Below, piece after piece: positions 14,584-22,542 of a DNA stretch of 24,022 bases. Positions within the stretch are counted from its first letter, which is position 1; every line of letters starts with the position of its first letter. The notes under the pieces were generated by a model. It searched no databases. It was not told where the DNA came from and worked only from the letters and a program-made list of their open reading frames with translations. This stretch comes from an uncultured Prevotella sp. (GTDB lineage Bacteria > Bacteroidota > Bacteroidia > Bacteroidales > Bacteroidaceae): positions 1-24,022 of the forward strand of contig CAMQBR010000027.1 of the NCBI GenBank assembly GCA_946999045.1, read 5' to 3'. The translations under genes were made by a program, and so were the position numbers.

Positions 14584-15582
14584 ATGAATTATAACTACGG
14601 AAAGATAGCTATTATTGGTGGTGGAAGTTGGGCAACGGCCATAGCAAAAATAGTGGTGAGCCACACTCATCACATAGGGTGGTATATGCGTAGAGATGAC
14701 CGCATAACCGACTTTAAGCGTCTTGGGCACAATCCTGCTTATCTCACCAGTCTAAATTTTAATATCCAAGAGATTTTCTTCTCATCAGATATTAATAAAA
14801 TAGCCGAGGCATACGACACCTTAATTTTTGTTACTCCATCTCCTTACTTTAAGAATCATCTTAAAAAACTAAAAGCCCATTTGTGCGATAAGTTTATTAT
14901 TACAGCTATTAAGGGCATTGTTCCAGACGAAAATATAGTTTGTTCAGAATATTTTCATAAAGTATATAATGTTCCATACGATAACCTCGCAGTAATAGGT
15001 GGACCATCGCATGCCGAAGAGGTGGCATTAGACCGCTTGTCTTATTTAACCATTGGGTGCGATGATATGGAAAAAGCTGAAGCTTTTTCCAATATCATTA
15101 TGAGCGATGTTATCAAAACCAAGACTTCTTCTGATGTACTTGGCATAGAATATTCGTCTGTATTAAAGAATGTATATGCCATAGCTGCAGGTATTTGCAG
15201 TGGATTAAAGTACGGTGACAACTTCTTAGCGGTATTGATTTCTAACGCTGTACAAGAGACGAATCGTTTTCTTAATGCTGTACATCCTATACAACGTAGC
15301 ATATACGATTCGGTTTATCTCGGCGACTTGCTTGTAACCTGTTACTCCAACTTTTCGCGCAACCGTACCTTTGGCACCATGGTAGGTAAAGGATATTCGG
15401 TAAAGAGTGCGCAAATAGAAATGGAGATGATAGCCGAGGGTTATTATGGAACAAAATGTATGAAGGATATTAACCGACATATGCATATTAATATGCCTAT
15501 ATTAGATGCGGTATACAACATTCTGTACGAACATATCAATCCACAAATAGAAATAAAATTATTAACCGATTCATTTAGATAA
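14584..15582 (+). CDS. gpsA: Glycerol-3-phosphate dehydrogenase [NAD(P)+]
   Basis: A 332-residue cytoplasmic dehydrogenase that reduces dihydroxyacetone phosphate to sn-glycerol-3-phosphate, the backbone for phospholipid synthesis. The N-terminal Rossmann fold has IAIIGGGSWATAIAK (residues 8-22). VIGGPSHAEEV near residue 140 and the catalytic-lysine region YSSVLKNVYAIAAG near residue 195 are intact, as is the C-terminal substrate domain (LGDLLVTCYSNFSRNRTFG). Length is normal. pgi starts 5 bp after its stop codon, so gpsA, pgi and the HAD gene form one operon. Its product feeds the acylation pathway that includes the PlsC-type enzyme at 1252-2013, a functional but not positional link. Confidence 0.95.
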   Translation: MNYNYGKIAIIGGGSWATAIAKIVVSHTHHIGWYMRRDDRITDFKRLGHNPAYLTSLNFNIQEIFFSSDINKIAEAYDTLIFVTPSPYFKNHLKKLKAHLCDKFIITAIKGIVPDENIVCSEYFHKVYNVPYDNLAVIGGPSHAEEVALDRLSYLTIGCDDMEKAEAFSNIIMSDVIKTKTSSDVLGIEYSSVLKNVYAIAAGICSGLKYGDNFLAVLISNAVQETNRFLNAVHPIQRSIYDSVYLGDLLVTCYSNFSRNRTFGTMVGKGYSVKSAQIEMEMIAEGYYGTKCMKDINRHMHINMPILDAVYNILYEHINPQIEIKLLTDSFR

Positions 15583-15587
15583 AAACA

Positions 15588-16946
15588 ATGAAAAGTATTA
15601 GTTTAGACACTACAAAAGCTACCCTGTTCTTGAAACCGGGTACTATTGAAACCTTTGAGGAAAAGGTAAACGCTGCTCAGGATGCATTGGAAAAAGGCAC
15701 TTGCCTTGGTAACGACTTTTTAGGATGGTTGCATTTGCCATCATCTATAACATCAAGTTTTCTTGATGAGGTTCAGGCTTGTGCCAACACACTGCGCAAA
15801 AAGTGCGAAGTAATTGTTGTTGCAGGTATCGGTGGTAGCTATTTAGGAGCTCGTGCCGTTATTGAAGCTCTGAGCAACTCATTTGCCTGGCTTGTAAATG
15901 ACAAGAAGAACCCTACCATTCTTTTTGCAGGTAATAATATTGGCGAAGACTATTTGGCAGAACTTACTACTTACTTGAAGGATAAGAAGTTTGGAGTTAT
16001 CAATATATCTAAATCAGGTACCACTACCGAAACCGCTTTAACATTCCGCTTGTTAAAGAAACAATGCGAAGCTCAACGTGGTAAGGAAGAAGCTAAAAAC
16101 GTTATCGTAGCTATTACCGATGCTAAGAAAGGTGCAGCTCGTACATGCGCTAACAAAGAAGGTTACACAAGTTTCATTATCCCAGATAATGTAGGTGGTC
16201 GTTTCTCTGTTCTTACTCCAGTAGGTTTATTACCTATTGCATGCGCAGGTTTTGATATCAAGGCACTGGTTCAAGGAGCTGCCGATATGGAAAAGGCTAC
16301 AGGTAAGGAGATTCCTTTTAAAGAGAATATAGCTGCACAATATGCTGCTGTTCGCAACGGATTGTACAAAGAGGCTGGTAAGAAGATTGAAATTGTAGTT
16401 AACTTCCAACCTAAATTACATTATATAGGTGAATGGTGGAAGCAACTCTACGGTGAGAGCGAGGGTAAAGATCACAAAGGTATTTATCCAGCAGCATGCG
16501 ACTTTACTACCGACTTGCACTCTATGGGACAATGGATACAGCAAGGCGAGCGTTCTATCTTCGAGACTGTTATCAGCATTGAGCAACCTAACAAGAAAAT
16601 GTTGTTCCCCGCAGATGAAGAAAACCTTGACGGTTTGAACTTCTTGGCAGGAAAACATGTTGATGAAGTAAACAAGATGGCAGAATTAGGTACTCGCTTG
16701 GCTCATGTTGATGGTGGCGTTCCTAATATGCGCATCAGCGTTCCTGAGTTGAACGAATATTATATTGGCCAGCTTATCTACTTCTTTGAGAAGGCTTGTG
16801 GTGTTAGTGGTTTGTTATTAGAGGTTAATCCTTTCAACCAACCTGGTGTTGAAGCATACAAGAAAAATATGTTTGCATTGCTTAACAAACCTGGCTACGA
16901 AGCTGAAAGTAAGGCCATTAAAGAGCGTTTGGCACACGAAAAATAA
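15588..16946 (+). CDS. pgi: Glucose-6-phosphate isomerase
   Basis: A 452-residue phosphoglucose isomerase of the short (about 450 aa) bacterial type seen in Bacillus, interconverting glucose-6-phosphate and fructose-6-phosphate. The sugar-phosphate-binding SIS fold shows VVAGIGGSYLGARAVIEAL near residue 80 and NISKSGTTTETA near residue 140. The catalytic block GESEGKDHKGIYP is near residue 289, and the C-terminal helix region contains VNPFNQPGVEAYKKNMF with the conserved Q-P-G-V-E-x-x-K. It sits between gpsA (5-bp gap) and a HAD phosphatase/mutase gene (5-bp gap). Codon use looks strongly biased to simple codons, as expected of a highly expressed glycolytic gene. Confidence 0.96.
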   Translation: MKSISLDTTKATLFLKPGTIETFEEKVNAAQDALEKGTCLGNDFLGWLHLPSSITSSFLDEVQACANTLRKKCEVIVVAGIGGSYLGARAVIEALSNSFAWLVNDKKNPTILFAGNNIGEDYLAELTTYLKDKKFGVINISKSGTTTETALTFRLLKKQCEAQRGKEEAKNVIVAITDAKKGAARTCANKEGYTSFIIPDNVGGRFSVLTPVGLLPIACAGFDIKALVQGAADMEKATGKEIPFKENIAAQYAAVRNGLYKEAGKKIEIVVNFQPKLHYIGEWWKQLYGESEGKDHKGIYPAACDFTTDLHSMGQWIQQGERSIFETVISIEQPNKKMLFPADEENLDGLNFLAGKHVDEVNKMAELGTRLAHVDGGVPNMRISVPELNEYYIGQLIYFFEKACGVSGLLLEVNPFNQPGVEAYKKNMFALLNKPGYEAESKAIKERLAHEK

Positions 16947-16951
16947 GGTAA

Positions 16952-17689
16952 ATGATAAAAAACGAAATACAAAAATATTTAGAAAAGCATGGCTTTGAGG
17001 CATTCTCGCCCAAAGCTGTGCTTTTTGATATGGATGGTGTGTTGTACGATTCGATGAAGAAACATGCCATTGCATGGAAAGAGTCAATGAAATCTTTTGG
17101 TATCAAGATAACCGAAGAACAGGTGTTTGCTACTGAAGGGATGAAGGGAGTTGATACCATTCGACTGTTAGTAAAAGAGCAATGGGGAAAAGATATTAGC
17201 GAAGACGAGGCTCAAAAAATGTACGATGAAAAGGGTAGGTTATTCCACCAAATGCCCGAAGCACCTATATATGATGGTGTCATTGATTTAATGAAAAAGA
17301 TAAAAGCAAGCGGACTCACCATGGGTATTGTTACTGGAAGTGCGCAACAACAGCTCATAGACCGAGTTGCTAACGATTTTAAAGAGTTTGTTGACAAAAA
17401 CAATATCGTTACAGCTTACAACATCAAGCATGGAAAGCCAGCCCCCGACCCTTATTTAAAAGGCTTAAAACTAACAGGCAACTACCAGCCATGGGAAGGT
17501 ATTGTAGTAGAAAATGCGCCAATGGGTGTACGTGCAGGTGTAGCAGCCAACATCTTTACTGTTGCCATTAACAGCGGTCCGCTTGATGACAGGGCATTGT
17601 TAAACGAAGGCTCCAACCTCCTTTTTCATAAAATAACCGAGTTTTGCGATGCTTGGGAAGAAGTGATGGATAATTCTTTTTGGGCTTAA
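16952..17689 (+). CDS. HAD-superfamily hydrolase (beta-phosphoglucomutase-like)
   Basis: A 245-residue HAD subfamily IA protein. Motif I FDMDGVLYDS gives the nucleophile D26 and acid/base D28. A helical cap follows (about 35-100). Motif II is VTGSAQQ, the motif III lysine is in KHGKPAPDPYLKG near residue 161, and motif IV is VVENAPMGVRAG. The DxDGVL(Y/F)DS form and cap resemble beta-phosphoglucomutases and sugar-phosphate phosphatases. Co-transcription with pgi (5-bp gap) supports a sugar-phosphate substrate, but mutase and phosphatase cannot be separated by sequence reading. It is the last gene of the operon; a strong terminator follows 40 bp later. Confidence 0.88.
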   Translation: MIKNEIQKYLEKHGFEAFSPKAVLFDMDGVLYDSMKKHAIAWKESMKSFGIKITEEQVFATEGMKGVDTIRLLVKEQWGKDISEDEAQKMYDEKGRLFHQMPEAPIYDGVIDLMKKIKASGLTMGIVTGSAQQQLIDRVANDFKEFVDKNNIVTAYNIKHGKPAPDPYLKGLKLTGNYQPWEGIVVENAPMGVRAGVAANIFTVAINSGPLDDRALLNEGSNLLFHKITEFCDAWEEVMDNSFWA

Positions 17690-17728
17690 AAGAAAAAACT
17701 AAACTACCTTATTTTGCTCTCAAAATGC

Positions 17729-17759
17729 AAAAAGAGAAAAATCCTGCTTCTCTTTTTTA
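17729..17759 (+). terminator. Terminator of the gpsA-pgi-HAD operon
   Basis: AAAAAGAGAA (17729-17738) pairs perfectly with TTCTCTTTTT (17748-17757) around a 9-nt loop, ending in a T-run. Confidence 0.75.
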
Positions 17760-17810
17760 TGAGGAGAAAGTTTTTTAGGTTTTTGAATGAGAACATATCC
17801 TCTCTCTAAG

Positions 17811-18145
17811 CTAATACTTTATGCAGTTCAATTTAGCCTTTAGGTTGTTATTTAACGCCTCTAATTCTTTATTTGTATTAGTTATATCTTTTTGGGGGAT
17901 AATCATACCATGACCATAACCATTTCACTAAAATATGCACTGCGAGTATTCTTTGGAACATAATGCATTTTTATATCTTTTCCTCTTGCTCGTTCAGTTA
18001 AAAACCCTTCTACTTTCTCACTCCAAGTGTTCTATGCTTCTATAAAACTCTCCTTATCGGTTTTACACAAGTCTAAAGCAATAGCGAATAAATCTTTAGA
18101 TGCTTGTGATTTTGGATGAAGTGTGAGTTCTTTCTTTATCGTCAT
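17811..18145 (-). pseudogene. Decayed ORF of about 111 codons (one nonsense, one frameshift)
   Basis: Starting at ATG 18145, the minus strand reads MTIKKELTLHPKSQASKDL then FAIALDLCKTDKESFIEA. It then meets TAG at 18032-18034, where TGG (Trp) would fit (WNTWSEKVEGF). The same frame continues KVEGFLTERARGKDIKMHYV and PKNTRSAYFS. Near 17926 one base appears to be missing; restoring a G gives SGNGYGHGMIIPQKD and a helical tail ending at TAG 17811-17813. The interval is 335 bp, one short of 112 codons, consistent with a single-base deletion. I do not recognise the family. A sequencing error cannot explain both lesions easily. It is a former small cytoplasmic protein, now probably not made. Confidence 0.7.
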
Positions 18146-18224
18146 AACTTATAGAAACAGATAGTATCAAAAATTATGCTTACGAAAAAATCTTATCTTA
18201 ATCCTTCCAGCTCATAACTTACGC

Positions 18225-18611
18225 TTATTTTACAATAGGCTTGCCAGCTTCTGCCCACTCTACGATACCACCTTTGAGATTAATAATCTTAAAGCCTTCT
18301 TTAACTAACTTCTTAGCTGCTACCATACTGCGTCTGCCCGAATGACAATACACATAAACAGGTTGGGCTTTATTAAGTTGGGTCTTCGCCTTATCAGAAA
18401 AATCTGCCTGCATCACATCTATATTAGTGGCAGAAGCTATCTTTCCTTTGGCAAACTCTTCTGCGGTACGAGTATCAACTAATTGGACAGATGGCGTACT
18501 TAGCTTTTGTTCAAACTCATCAGCATTAACTGATATAATATTCTTTTGTGAAACACAGTTCCCAAATAACGTTCCAAAAATCATAATAATAATTAATTTA
18601 CGAATATCCAT
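18225..18611 (-). CDS. Rhodanese-like lipoprotein/periplasmic sulfurtransferase
   Basis: A 128-residue single-domain rhodanese. Such proteins carry persulfide sulfur on a catalytic cysteine. The active-site loop is VYCHSGRRS with C89; upstream are VDTRTAEEFAKGKIASATNID and downstream LKGGIVEWAEAGKPI, all standard. The N-terminus (about residues 1-19) is hydrophobic and ends in FGNC, so C19 may be lipidated or the protein simply exported. The physiological sulfur donor and acceptor are unknown. MITE copy 1 begins only 21 bp upstream of the ATG, between the gene and its probable promoter at 18842-18849, so the mRNA leader likely contains the whole element. Confidence 0.85.
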   Translation of the reverse strand: MDIRKLIIIMIFGTLFGNCVSQKNIISVNADEFEQKLSTPSVQLVDTRTAEEFAKGKIASATNIDVMQADFSDKAKTQLNKAQPVYVYCHSGRRSMVAAKKLVKEGFKIINLKGGIVEWAEAGKPIVK

Positions 18612-18631
18612 TTATATAGTTGCTTAAGTAT

Positions 18632-18821
18632 GGTTCTATAGATTAGCCTTGTTAGAATTTTGAACTTACATTTTGTGCCAAAAACAGAGTAAGCCGAATA
18701 ACAATCAAACTTGTTTGAATTGTTGAGACACAATCAGTTTTCTATAAAAAGAAGCCAAAATATAACTAAACGTATTTTATAGATTTAACTCACTATATAT
18801 ACGGGGGTAATTTATAAAACC
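18632..18821. mobile_element. MITE copy 1 (TIR GGTTCTATAnATTA)
   Basis: 190 bp bounded by GGTTCTATAGATTA (18632-18645) and TAATTTATAAAACC (18808-18821), inverted repeats with two mismatches. Inside are AATCAAACTTGTTTGAATTG and a right-end block ACGGGGGTAATTTATA shared in form with copies 2 and 3. No coding capacity. No target duplication seen. Confidence 0.75.
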
Positions 18822-18841
18822 AGCCTAAAAAATATCATCAC

Positions 18842-18849
18842 CAAAGATA
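18842..18849 (-). promoter_or_regulatory. Candidate rhodanese promoter beyond MITE copy 1
   Basis: Minus-strand TATCTTTG with ATTG (3 of 4 to TTTG) exactly 20 bp upstream (plus 18870-18873). It is 21 bp outside the MITE's right end. Without the 190-bp element the leader would be about 35 nt. Confidence 0.5.
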
Positions 18850-18895
18850 ACGATAATTATTATTTGATGCAATTCTTTTTATCATATTTTTTAAT

Positions 18896-18903
18896 TACCT
18901 TTG
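18896..18903 (+). promoter_or_regulatory. Candidate -7 element of corA
   Basis: TACCTTTG matches TAnnTTTG; no TTTG at -33. Transcription from here gives a leader of about 185 nt starting with a hairpin (AGCAAAA 18913-18919 / TTTTGCT 18925-18931). Confidence 0.45.
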
Positions 18904-19036
18904 CATTTGAGTAGCAAAACAGCATTTTGCTCATCTCGTTGTGGCATATAGTTAACATACTTTATACTACAAAGAGTATTGTTTCATTAAAATCTATTTA
19001 TGGACGATTACCATTCGAAAAAAAATATTAACTGGT

Positions 19037-19090
19037 AGAAGGGTAGCTACAAACACGCTAATCTCCTACCTTCTTAATTGTGGAGATTAG
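19037..19090 (+). promoter_or_regulatory. Possible pseudoknot sequestering the corA ribosome-binding site
   Basis: Stem 1: AGAAGGGTAG (19037-19046) with CTACCTTCT (19066-19074), nine pairs and one bulged G. Stem 2: CTAATCTC(C) (19058-19066) with (G)GAGATTAG (19082-19090), eight to nine pairs, no mismatch. The order of arms is 1-2-1'-2', the H-type pseudoknot order, with an 11-nt first loop, no gap between helices and an 8-nt last loop. Stem 2 covers GGAGA (19082-19086), the Shine-Dalgarno sequence of the ATG at 19096. Read by eye; not folded computationally. Confidence 0.45.
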
Positions 19091-19095
19091 TAACA

Positions 19096-20022
19096 ATGAG
19101 AACCTATTGGAATATCACCGATATAGTAAAGCCTATTGAAGAATGGCAACCTAATTGTTGGATTCAGGTAACCTGTCCAACAGAAGAAGATCAACACGAA
19201 TTAGAAACTCGCTTCCATATCCCCGATTACTTCTTTCAGGACATCAGCGATACCGATGAGCGAGCTCGTTATGAATATGATGATGGTTGGATGCTCATTA
19301 TCTTACGTATACCTTACGTTAAAGAAATAAGGTCGCGTACACCTTATACCACTGTGCCATTGGGCATTATCCACAAGCGCAATGTTACCATTACCGTGTG
19401 CTTTTACGAAACCAATATGATGATAGACTTTGTAAGCTATCAGCAAAAACGTGGTTCGGGCTTTACCGATTATGTAGATATGATTTTTCGATTATTCCTC
19501 TCCAGTGCCGTTTGGTATCTAAAACGATTAAAACAAATTAACACGCTGATAGAGAAAGCCAAGCACAATCTTGATCATGAAGTAAATAATGAGAGCTTGA
19601 TAGGACTCAGTAGACTGCAAGATTCGCTTACTTATTTTATTACTTCCATTCGTGGCAACGAAAACTTATTGGCTAAATTAAAGTTCAAACTACAAGTAGA
19701 CGAGTTGGATGCCGACCTTATTGAGGATGTTAACATAGAGATGACACAGGCACGAGAAACAACCAGTATCTATGCCAACATTCTCGAGTCAACCATGGAT
19801 ACCTATTCAAGCATCATCAACAATAATATGAATACGGTGATGAAGACACTTACCTCAGTATCTATCCTCATGATGTCTACCACGCTGGTAGCATCATTGT
19901 ATGGCATGAACGTTATCAATGGTATGGAACATTATAAATACGGATTTATCGTTTCATTAGGCATTTCCATCCTCGTAGGACTCGTTGCATGGGCTATTAT
20001 GCGATATAAACGACTCTTGTAA
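19096..20022 (+). CDS. corA: CorA-family Mg2+/divalent-cation transporter
   Basis: A 308-residue CorA-type channel. The cytoplasmic N-terminal domain (to about residue 240) is followed by a long helix and two C-terminal membrane helices. The signature YGMN (GMN near residue 270) ends the first membrane helix and is followed by VING, a variant of the acidic EMPE-type loop; the second helix is FIVSLGISILVGLVAWAIM and the tail is basic (RYKRLL). The chain is complete and of normal length. An open frame extends to a TTG at 19078, but ATG 19096 is preferred because GGAGA lies 9 nt before it. The leader is unusually long and structured. A terminator lies just downstream. Confidence 0.9.
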   Translation: MRTYWNITDIVKPIEEWQPNCWIQVTCPTEEDQHELETRFHIPDYFFQDISDTDERARYEYDDGWMLIILRIPYVKEIRSRTPYTTVPLGIIHKRNVTITVCFYETNMMIDFVSYQQKRGSGFTDYVDMIFRLFLSSAVWYLKRLKQINTLIEKAKHNLDHEVNNESLIGLSRLQDSLTYFITSIRGNENLLAKLKFKLQVDELDADLIEDVNIEMTQARETTSIYANILESTMDTYSSIINNNMNTVMKTLTSVSILMMSTTLVASLYGMNVINGMEHYKYGFIVSLGISILVGLVAWAIMRYKRLL

Positions 20023-20035
20023 GAGTAAATTAGTA

Positions 20036-20077
20036 AAAAAAAGCACTTTTCTTTAGGAAATTAGTGCTTTTTTTTTT
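20036..20077 (+). terminator. corA terminator
   Basis: AAAAAGCACT...AGTGCTTTTT forms a 10-bp stem, extended inside by TTTC/GAAA with a small bulge, and ends in ten Ts. It could also act on the minus strand but no minus gene reads into it. Confidence 0.75.
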
Positions 20078-20084
20078 AAGTTTG
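20077..20084 (+). promoter_or_regulatory. Candidate -7 element of the DUF349 gene
   Basis: TAAGTTTG matches TAnnTTTG and directly abuts the corA terminator; no TTTG at -33. Predicted leader about 120 nt. Confidence 0.4.
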
Positions 20085-20212
20085 CAACATGGTTCATAAC
20101 TATTTGTTAGAAATGAACATTATATATTTACGATTGCAACGGCAGAACAACCTATAATTGGATGATTGCCAAGCACTGAAAAACCATATCATAAACTTAA
20201 AACAGTGAAGTG

Positions 20213-22111
20213 ATGGACTCTCAAGAAAACACCCTGCAGCAGGGTAATTTAGAAAGCAAAGAGCAAGTTGATAACGCAAACAATGCAACCTCACAACAAA
20301 GCCAGCCTGTAAACGCAACGACAGAAACAAAAGCCACTGACAGCGAAAAAACTGGTGAAAACGAAAGCAGTAACAACCAAATGACCGAACAGCCTATGCG
20401 TATTTACCAGACAAAGGCTGAAATTTTAGACAGGTTGAAGGAGATAGTGGCTAATGATGAATATCCTCAAAAGAAAGAATTAGATCATCTTAAAACTATA
20501 TTCTATAAGTTGCATATTGCTGAATGCGATGCTCAACAAAAAGAATATATAAACAATGGTGGCAATCCTGCTACTTATCAAGTATTACCCGATGACCAGG
20601 AAGAAGCTTTCAAAGCCGAAATGGGTGTTATCAAGGAAAAAAGAGCTAAGATTTTCCAGCAACAGGAAGAGGAAAAACAGGAAAATCTTAAGAAAAAACA
20701 AGAAATCATTGAGAAAATAAAAGGTATGGCTACATCGCCCGATGCCGCTAACAAATCTTTCCATGAATTTAAGGACTTGCAACAGCAATGGAAAGAAATT
20801 AAGGCGGTTCCTGCAGAGAATGCCAACGAATTATGGCGCAACTACCAGTTGTATGTTGAGCAATTCTACGACTTGTTGAATCTCAATCGTGAAGCGCACG
20901 AATATGATTTCAAGAAGAATTTGGAACAGAAAACAAAGTTATGCGAAACAGCAGAGGCATTGGCTAAAGAGGAAGATGTTATCAGTGCGTTTCATCAACT
21001 ACAGGAATTGCACCAGCAATATCGTGAAATAGGTCCTGTTGCCAAGGATTTACGCAAACAAATTTGGGATCGTTTCAAAGCTGCTTCTACCATTATCAAC
21101 AAGAAACACCAACAGCATTTTGAAACTTTACGTGCACAAGAAACAGAAAACTTAGAGAAGAAAACCGCTCTTTGTGAGAAAGCCGAAGCTATTACAGCTT
21201 TGGAAAACAAGACGGCTAACGAGTGGGAAAAGTGCACTAGACAGATGATTGACTTGCAAGCCGAATGGAAAACCATTGGTTTTGCTCCGCAAAAAATGAA
21301 TGTAAAGATTTTTGAGCGCTTTAGAGCAGCGTGCGACTTATTCTTTACCAACAAGGCTACTTACTTCAAAGAGTTGAAAGAGCACTTTGCTGAGAATACT
21401 GAAAAGAAAAAGGCTTTAGTTGAAAAGGCCCAAGCTTTGGCTAACAGCACAGACTGGAATTTGACTACCAATAAGCTAATTGCCCTACAAAAGGAATGGA
21501 AAACTATTGGAGTGGTACCTAAGAAGCGTGGCGACCAGCTGTGGAACGACTTTATTACGGCTTGCAATTCTTTCTTTGAGGCTCGTAACAAAAACATTTC
21601 GGGTGCACACAGTGAGGAGTATGCAAATCTTGATAAGAAGCGCAGCATCATTGCCAAGCTCAACGAATTGTTGGAAGTATCAACCGATGACCTACAAGAA
21701 AAGTTGCAAGCATTGGTAGAGGAATACAACCAAATAGGCCATGTTCCTTACAAAGAGAAGGATAATATTTACAAACAGTATCACGACATCCTAGATAAGT
21801 TGTATAATCAGTTGCACCTCACCACAGCTCGTCGCCACCTTGACAACTTCAAAGATAATTTGAAGAATGTTGCCAAACGTGGCGAGAATGCTCTTGACAA
21901 TGAGCGGGGCAAACTGATGTATCGCTACGAACAACTTAAATCTGAGATTACAACGTACGAAACCAACCTTAGTTTCCTCTGTGCATCCAGCAAGAAAGGT
22001 TCTAACCTTCTTGATGAGATGAACAGAAAATTGGAGAAGCTCAAAGACGATTGTAGGATGATACGTGCCAAAATCAAAGCTATCGATACAGAAAGCAAAA
22101 AGGCAGAATAA
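20213..22111 (+). CDS. DUF349 repeat protein, coiled-coil rich
   Basis: A 632-residue soluble, highly charged, mostly helical protein. After a Gln/Asn/Thr-rich disordered N-terminus (to about residue 60) come five DUF349-type repeats. Each begins with a K-x-x-L/I-x-x-K/A-x-x-L helix and contains LQxxWKxIGxVP: near residues 160 (LQQQWKEIKAVP), 235 (LHQQYREIGPVA), 315 (LQAEWKTIGFAP), 395 (LQKEWKTIGVVP) and 480 (LVEEYNQIGHVP). A basic coiled-coil C-terminus follows. The repeat family is widespread; a cellular role is not established to my knowledge for this form. A GTG directly precedes the ATG at 20213, which is taken as start. Confidence 0.85.
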   Translation: MDSQENTLQQGNLESKEQVDNANNATSQQSQPVNATTETKATDSEKTGENESSNNQMTEQPMRIYQTKAEILDRLKEIVANDEYPQKKELDHLKTIFYKLHIAECDAQQKEYINNGGNPATYQVLPDDQEEAFKAEMGVIKEKRAKIFQQQEEEKQENLKKKQEIIEKIKGMATSPDAANKSFHEFKDLQQQWKEIKAVPAENANELWRNYQLYVEQFYDLLNLNREAHEYDFKKNLEQKTKLCETAEALAKEEDVISAFHQLQELHQQYREIGPVAKDLRKQIWDRFKAASTIINKKHQQHFETLRAQETENLEKKTALCEKAEAITALENKTANEWEKCTRQMIDLQAEWKTIGFAPQKMNVKIFERFRAACDLFFTNKATYFKELKEHFAENTEKKKALVEKAQALANSTDWNLTTNKLIALQKEWKTIGVVPKKRGDQLWNDFITACNSFFEARNKNISGAHSEEYANLDKKRSIIAKLNELLEVSTDDLQEKLQALVEEYNQIGHVPYKEKDNIYKQYHDILDKLYNQLHLTTARRHLDNFKDNLKNVAKRGENALDNERGKLMYRYEQLKSEITTYETNLSFLCASSKKGSNLLDEMNRKLEKLKDDCRMIRAKIKAIDTESKKAE

Positions 22112-22175
22112 TAATTACAATAAAACTTAGAACTTAATGATTAGCTCATAACAAATTCACATCTTTAATATTTTA

Positions 22176-22442
22176 GGCTGGTTCTATAAATTAGTGTTGT
22201 TAGATTTTGAACTTATTTTTGAGTGCAATATGTAAGTGAATAAGAGAGTGTGTGTAGCGATCTACTCGACTGAGCGACTTTCATCTTGAACCAAAAACGT
22301 AGTGCAAGCCGAATACAATCAAATTTGTTTGAATAGTTGAGACGCATAGCCTGTTTCCTATAATAAAAAGAAGCCAAAAGATAACAATACGTATTTCATA
22401 AATATTTACTCACAAATACGGTGGTAATTTATAGAACCAGTC
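22176..22442. mobile_element. MITE copy 2 (267 bp)
   Basis: GGCTGGTTCTATAAATTA (22176-22193) and TAATTTATAGAACCAGTC (22425-22442) are inverted repeats with one mismatch over 18 bp. It carries the AATCAAATTTGTTTGAAT motif and the right-end block TACGGTGGTAATTTATAG. It lies between the convergent DUF349 and nitroreductase genes. No transposase. Confidence 0.8.
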
Positions 22443-22542
22443 ATCATTTATTATTGTTCTTCTCCTAATTTATGGTTTTTATTTCCCCAAGAAATAAGCG
22501 ATACAAGCAACCCTTTCATATCTTACGTCTTACTTTTACATC

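Noticed and set aside
19078..19095. TTG start for corA six codons upstream
   Set aside because: ATG 19096 has a well-spaced GGAGA site, while the TTG lies inside the predicted leader structure.
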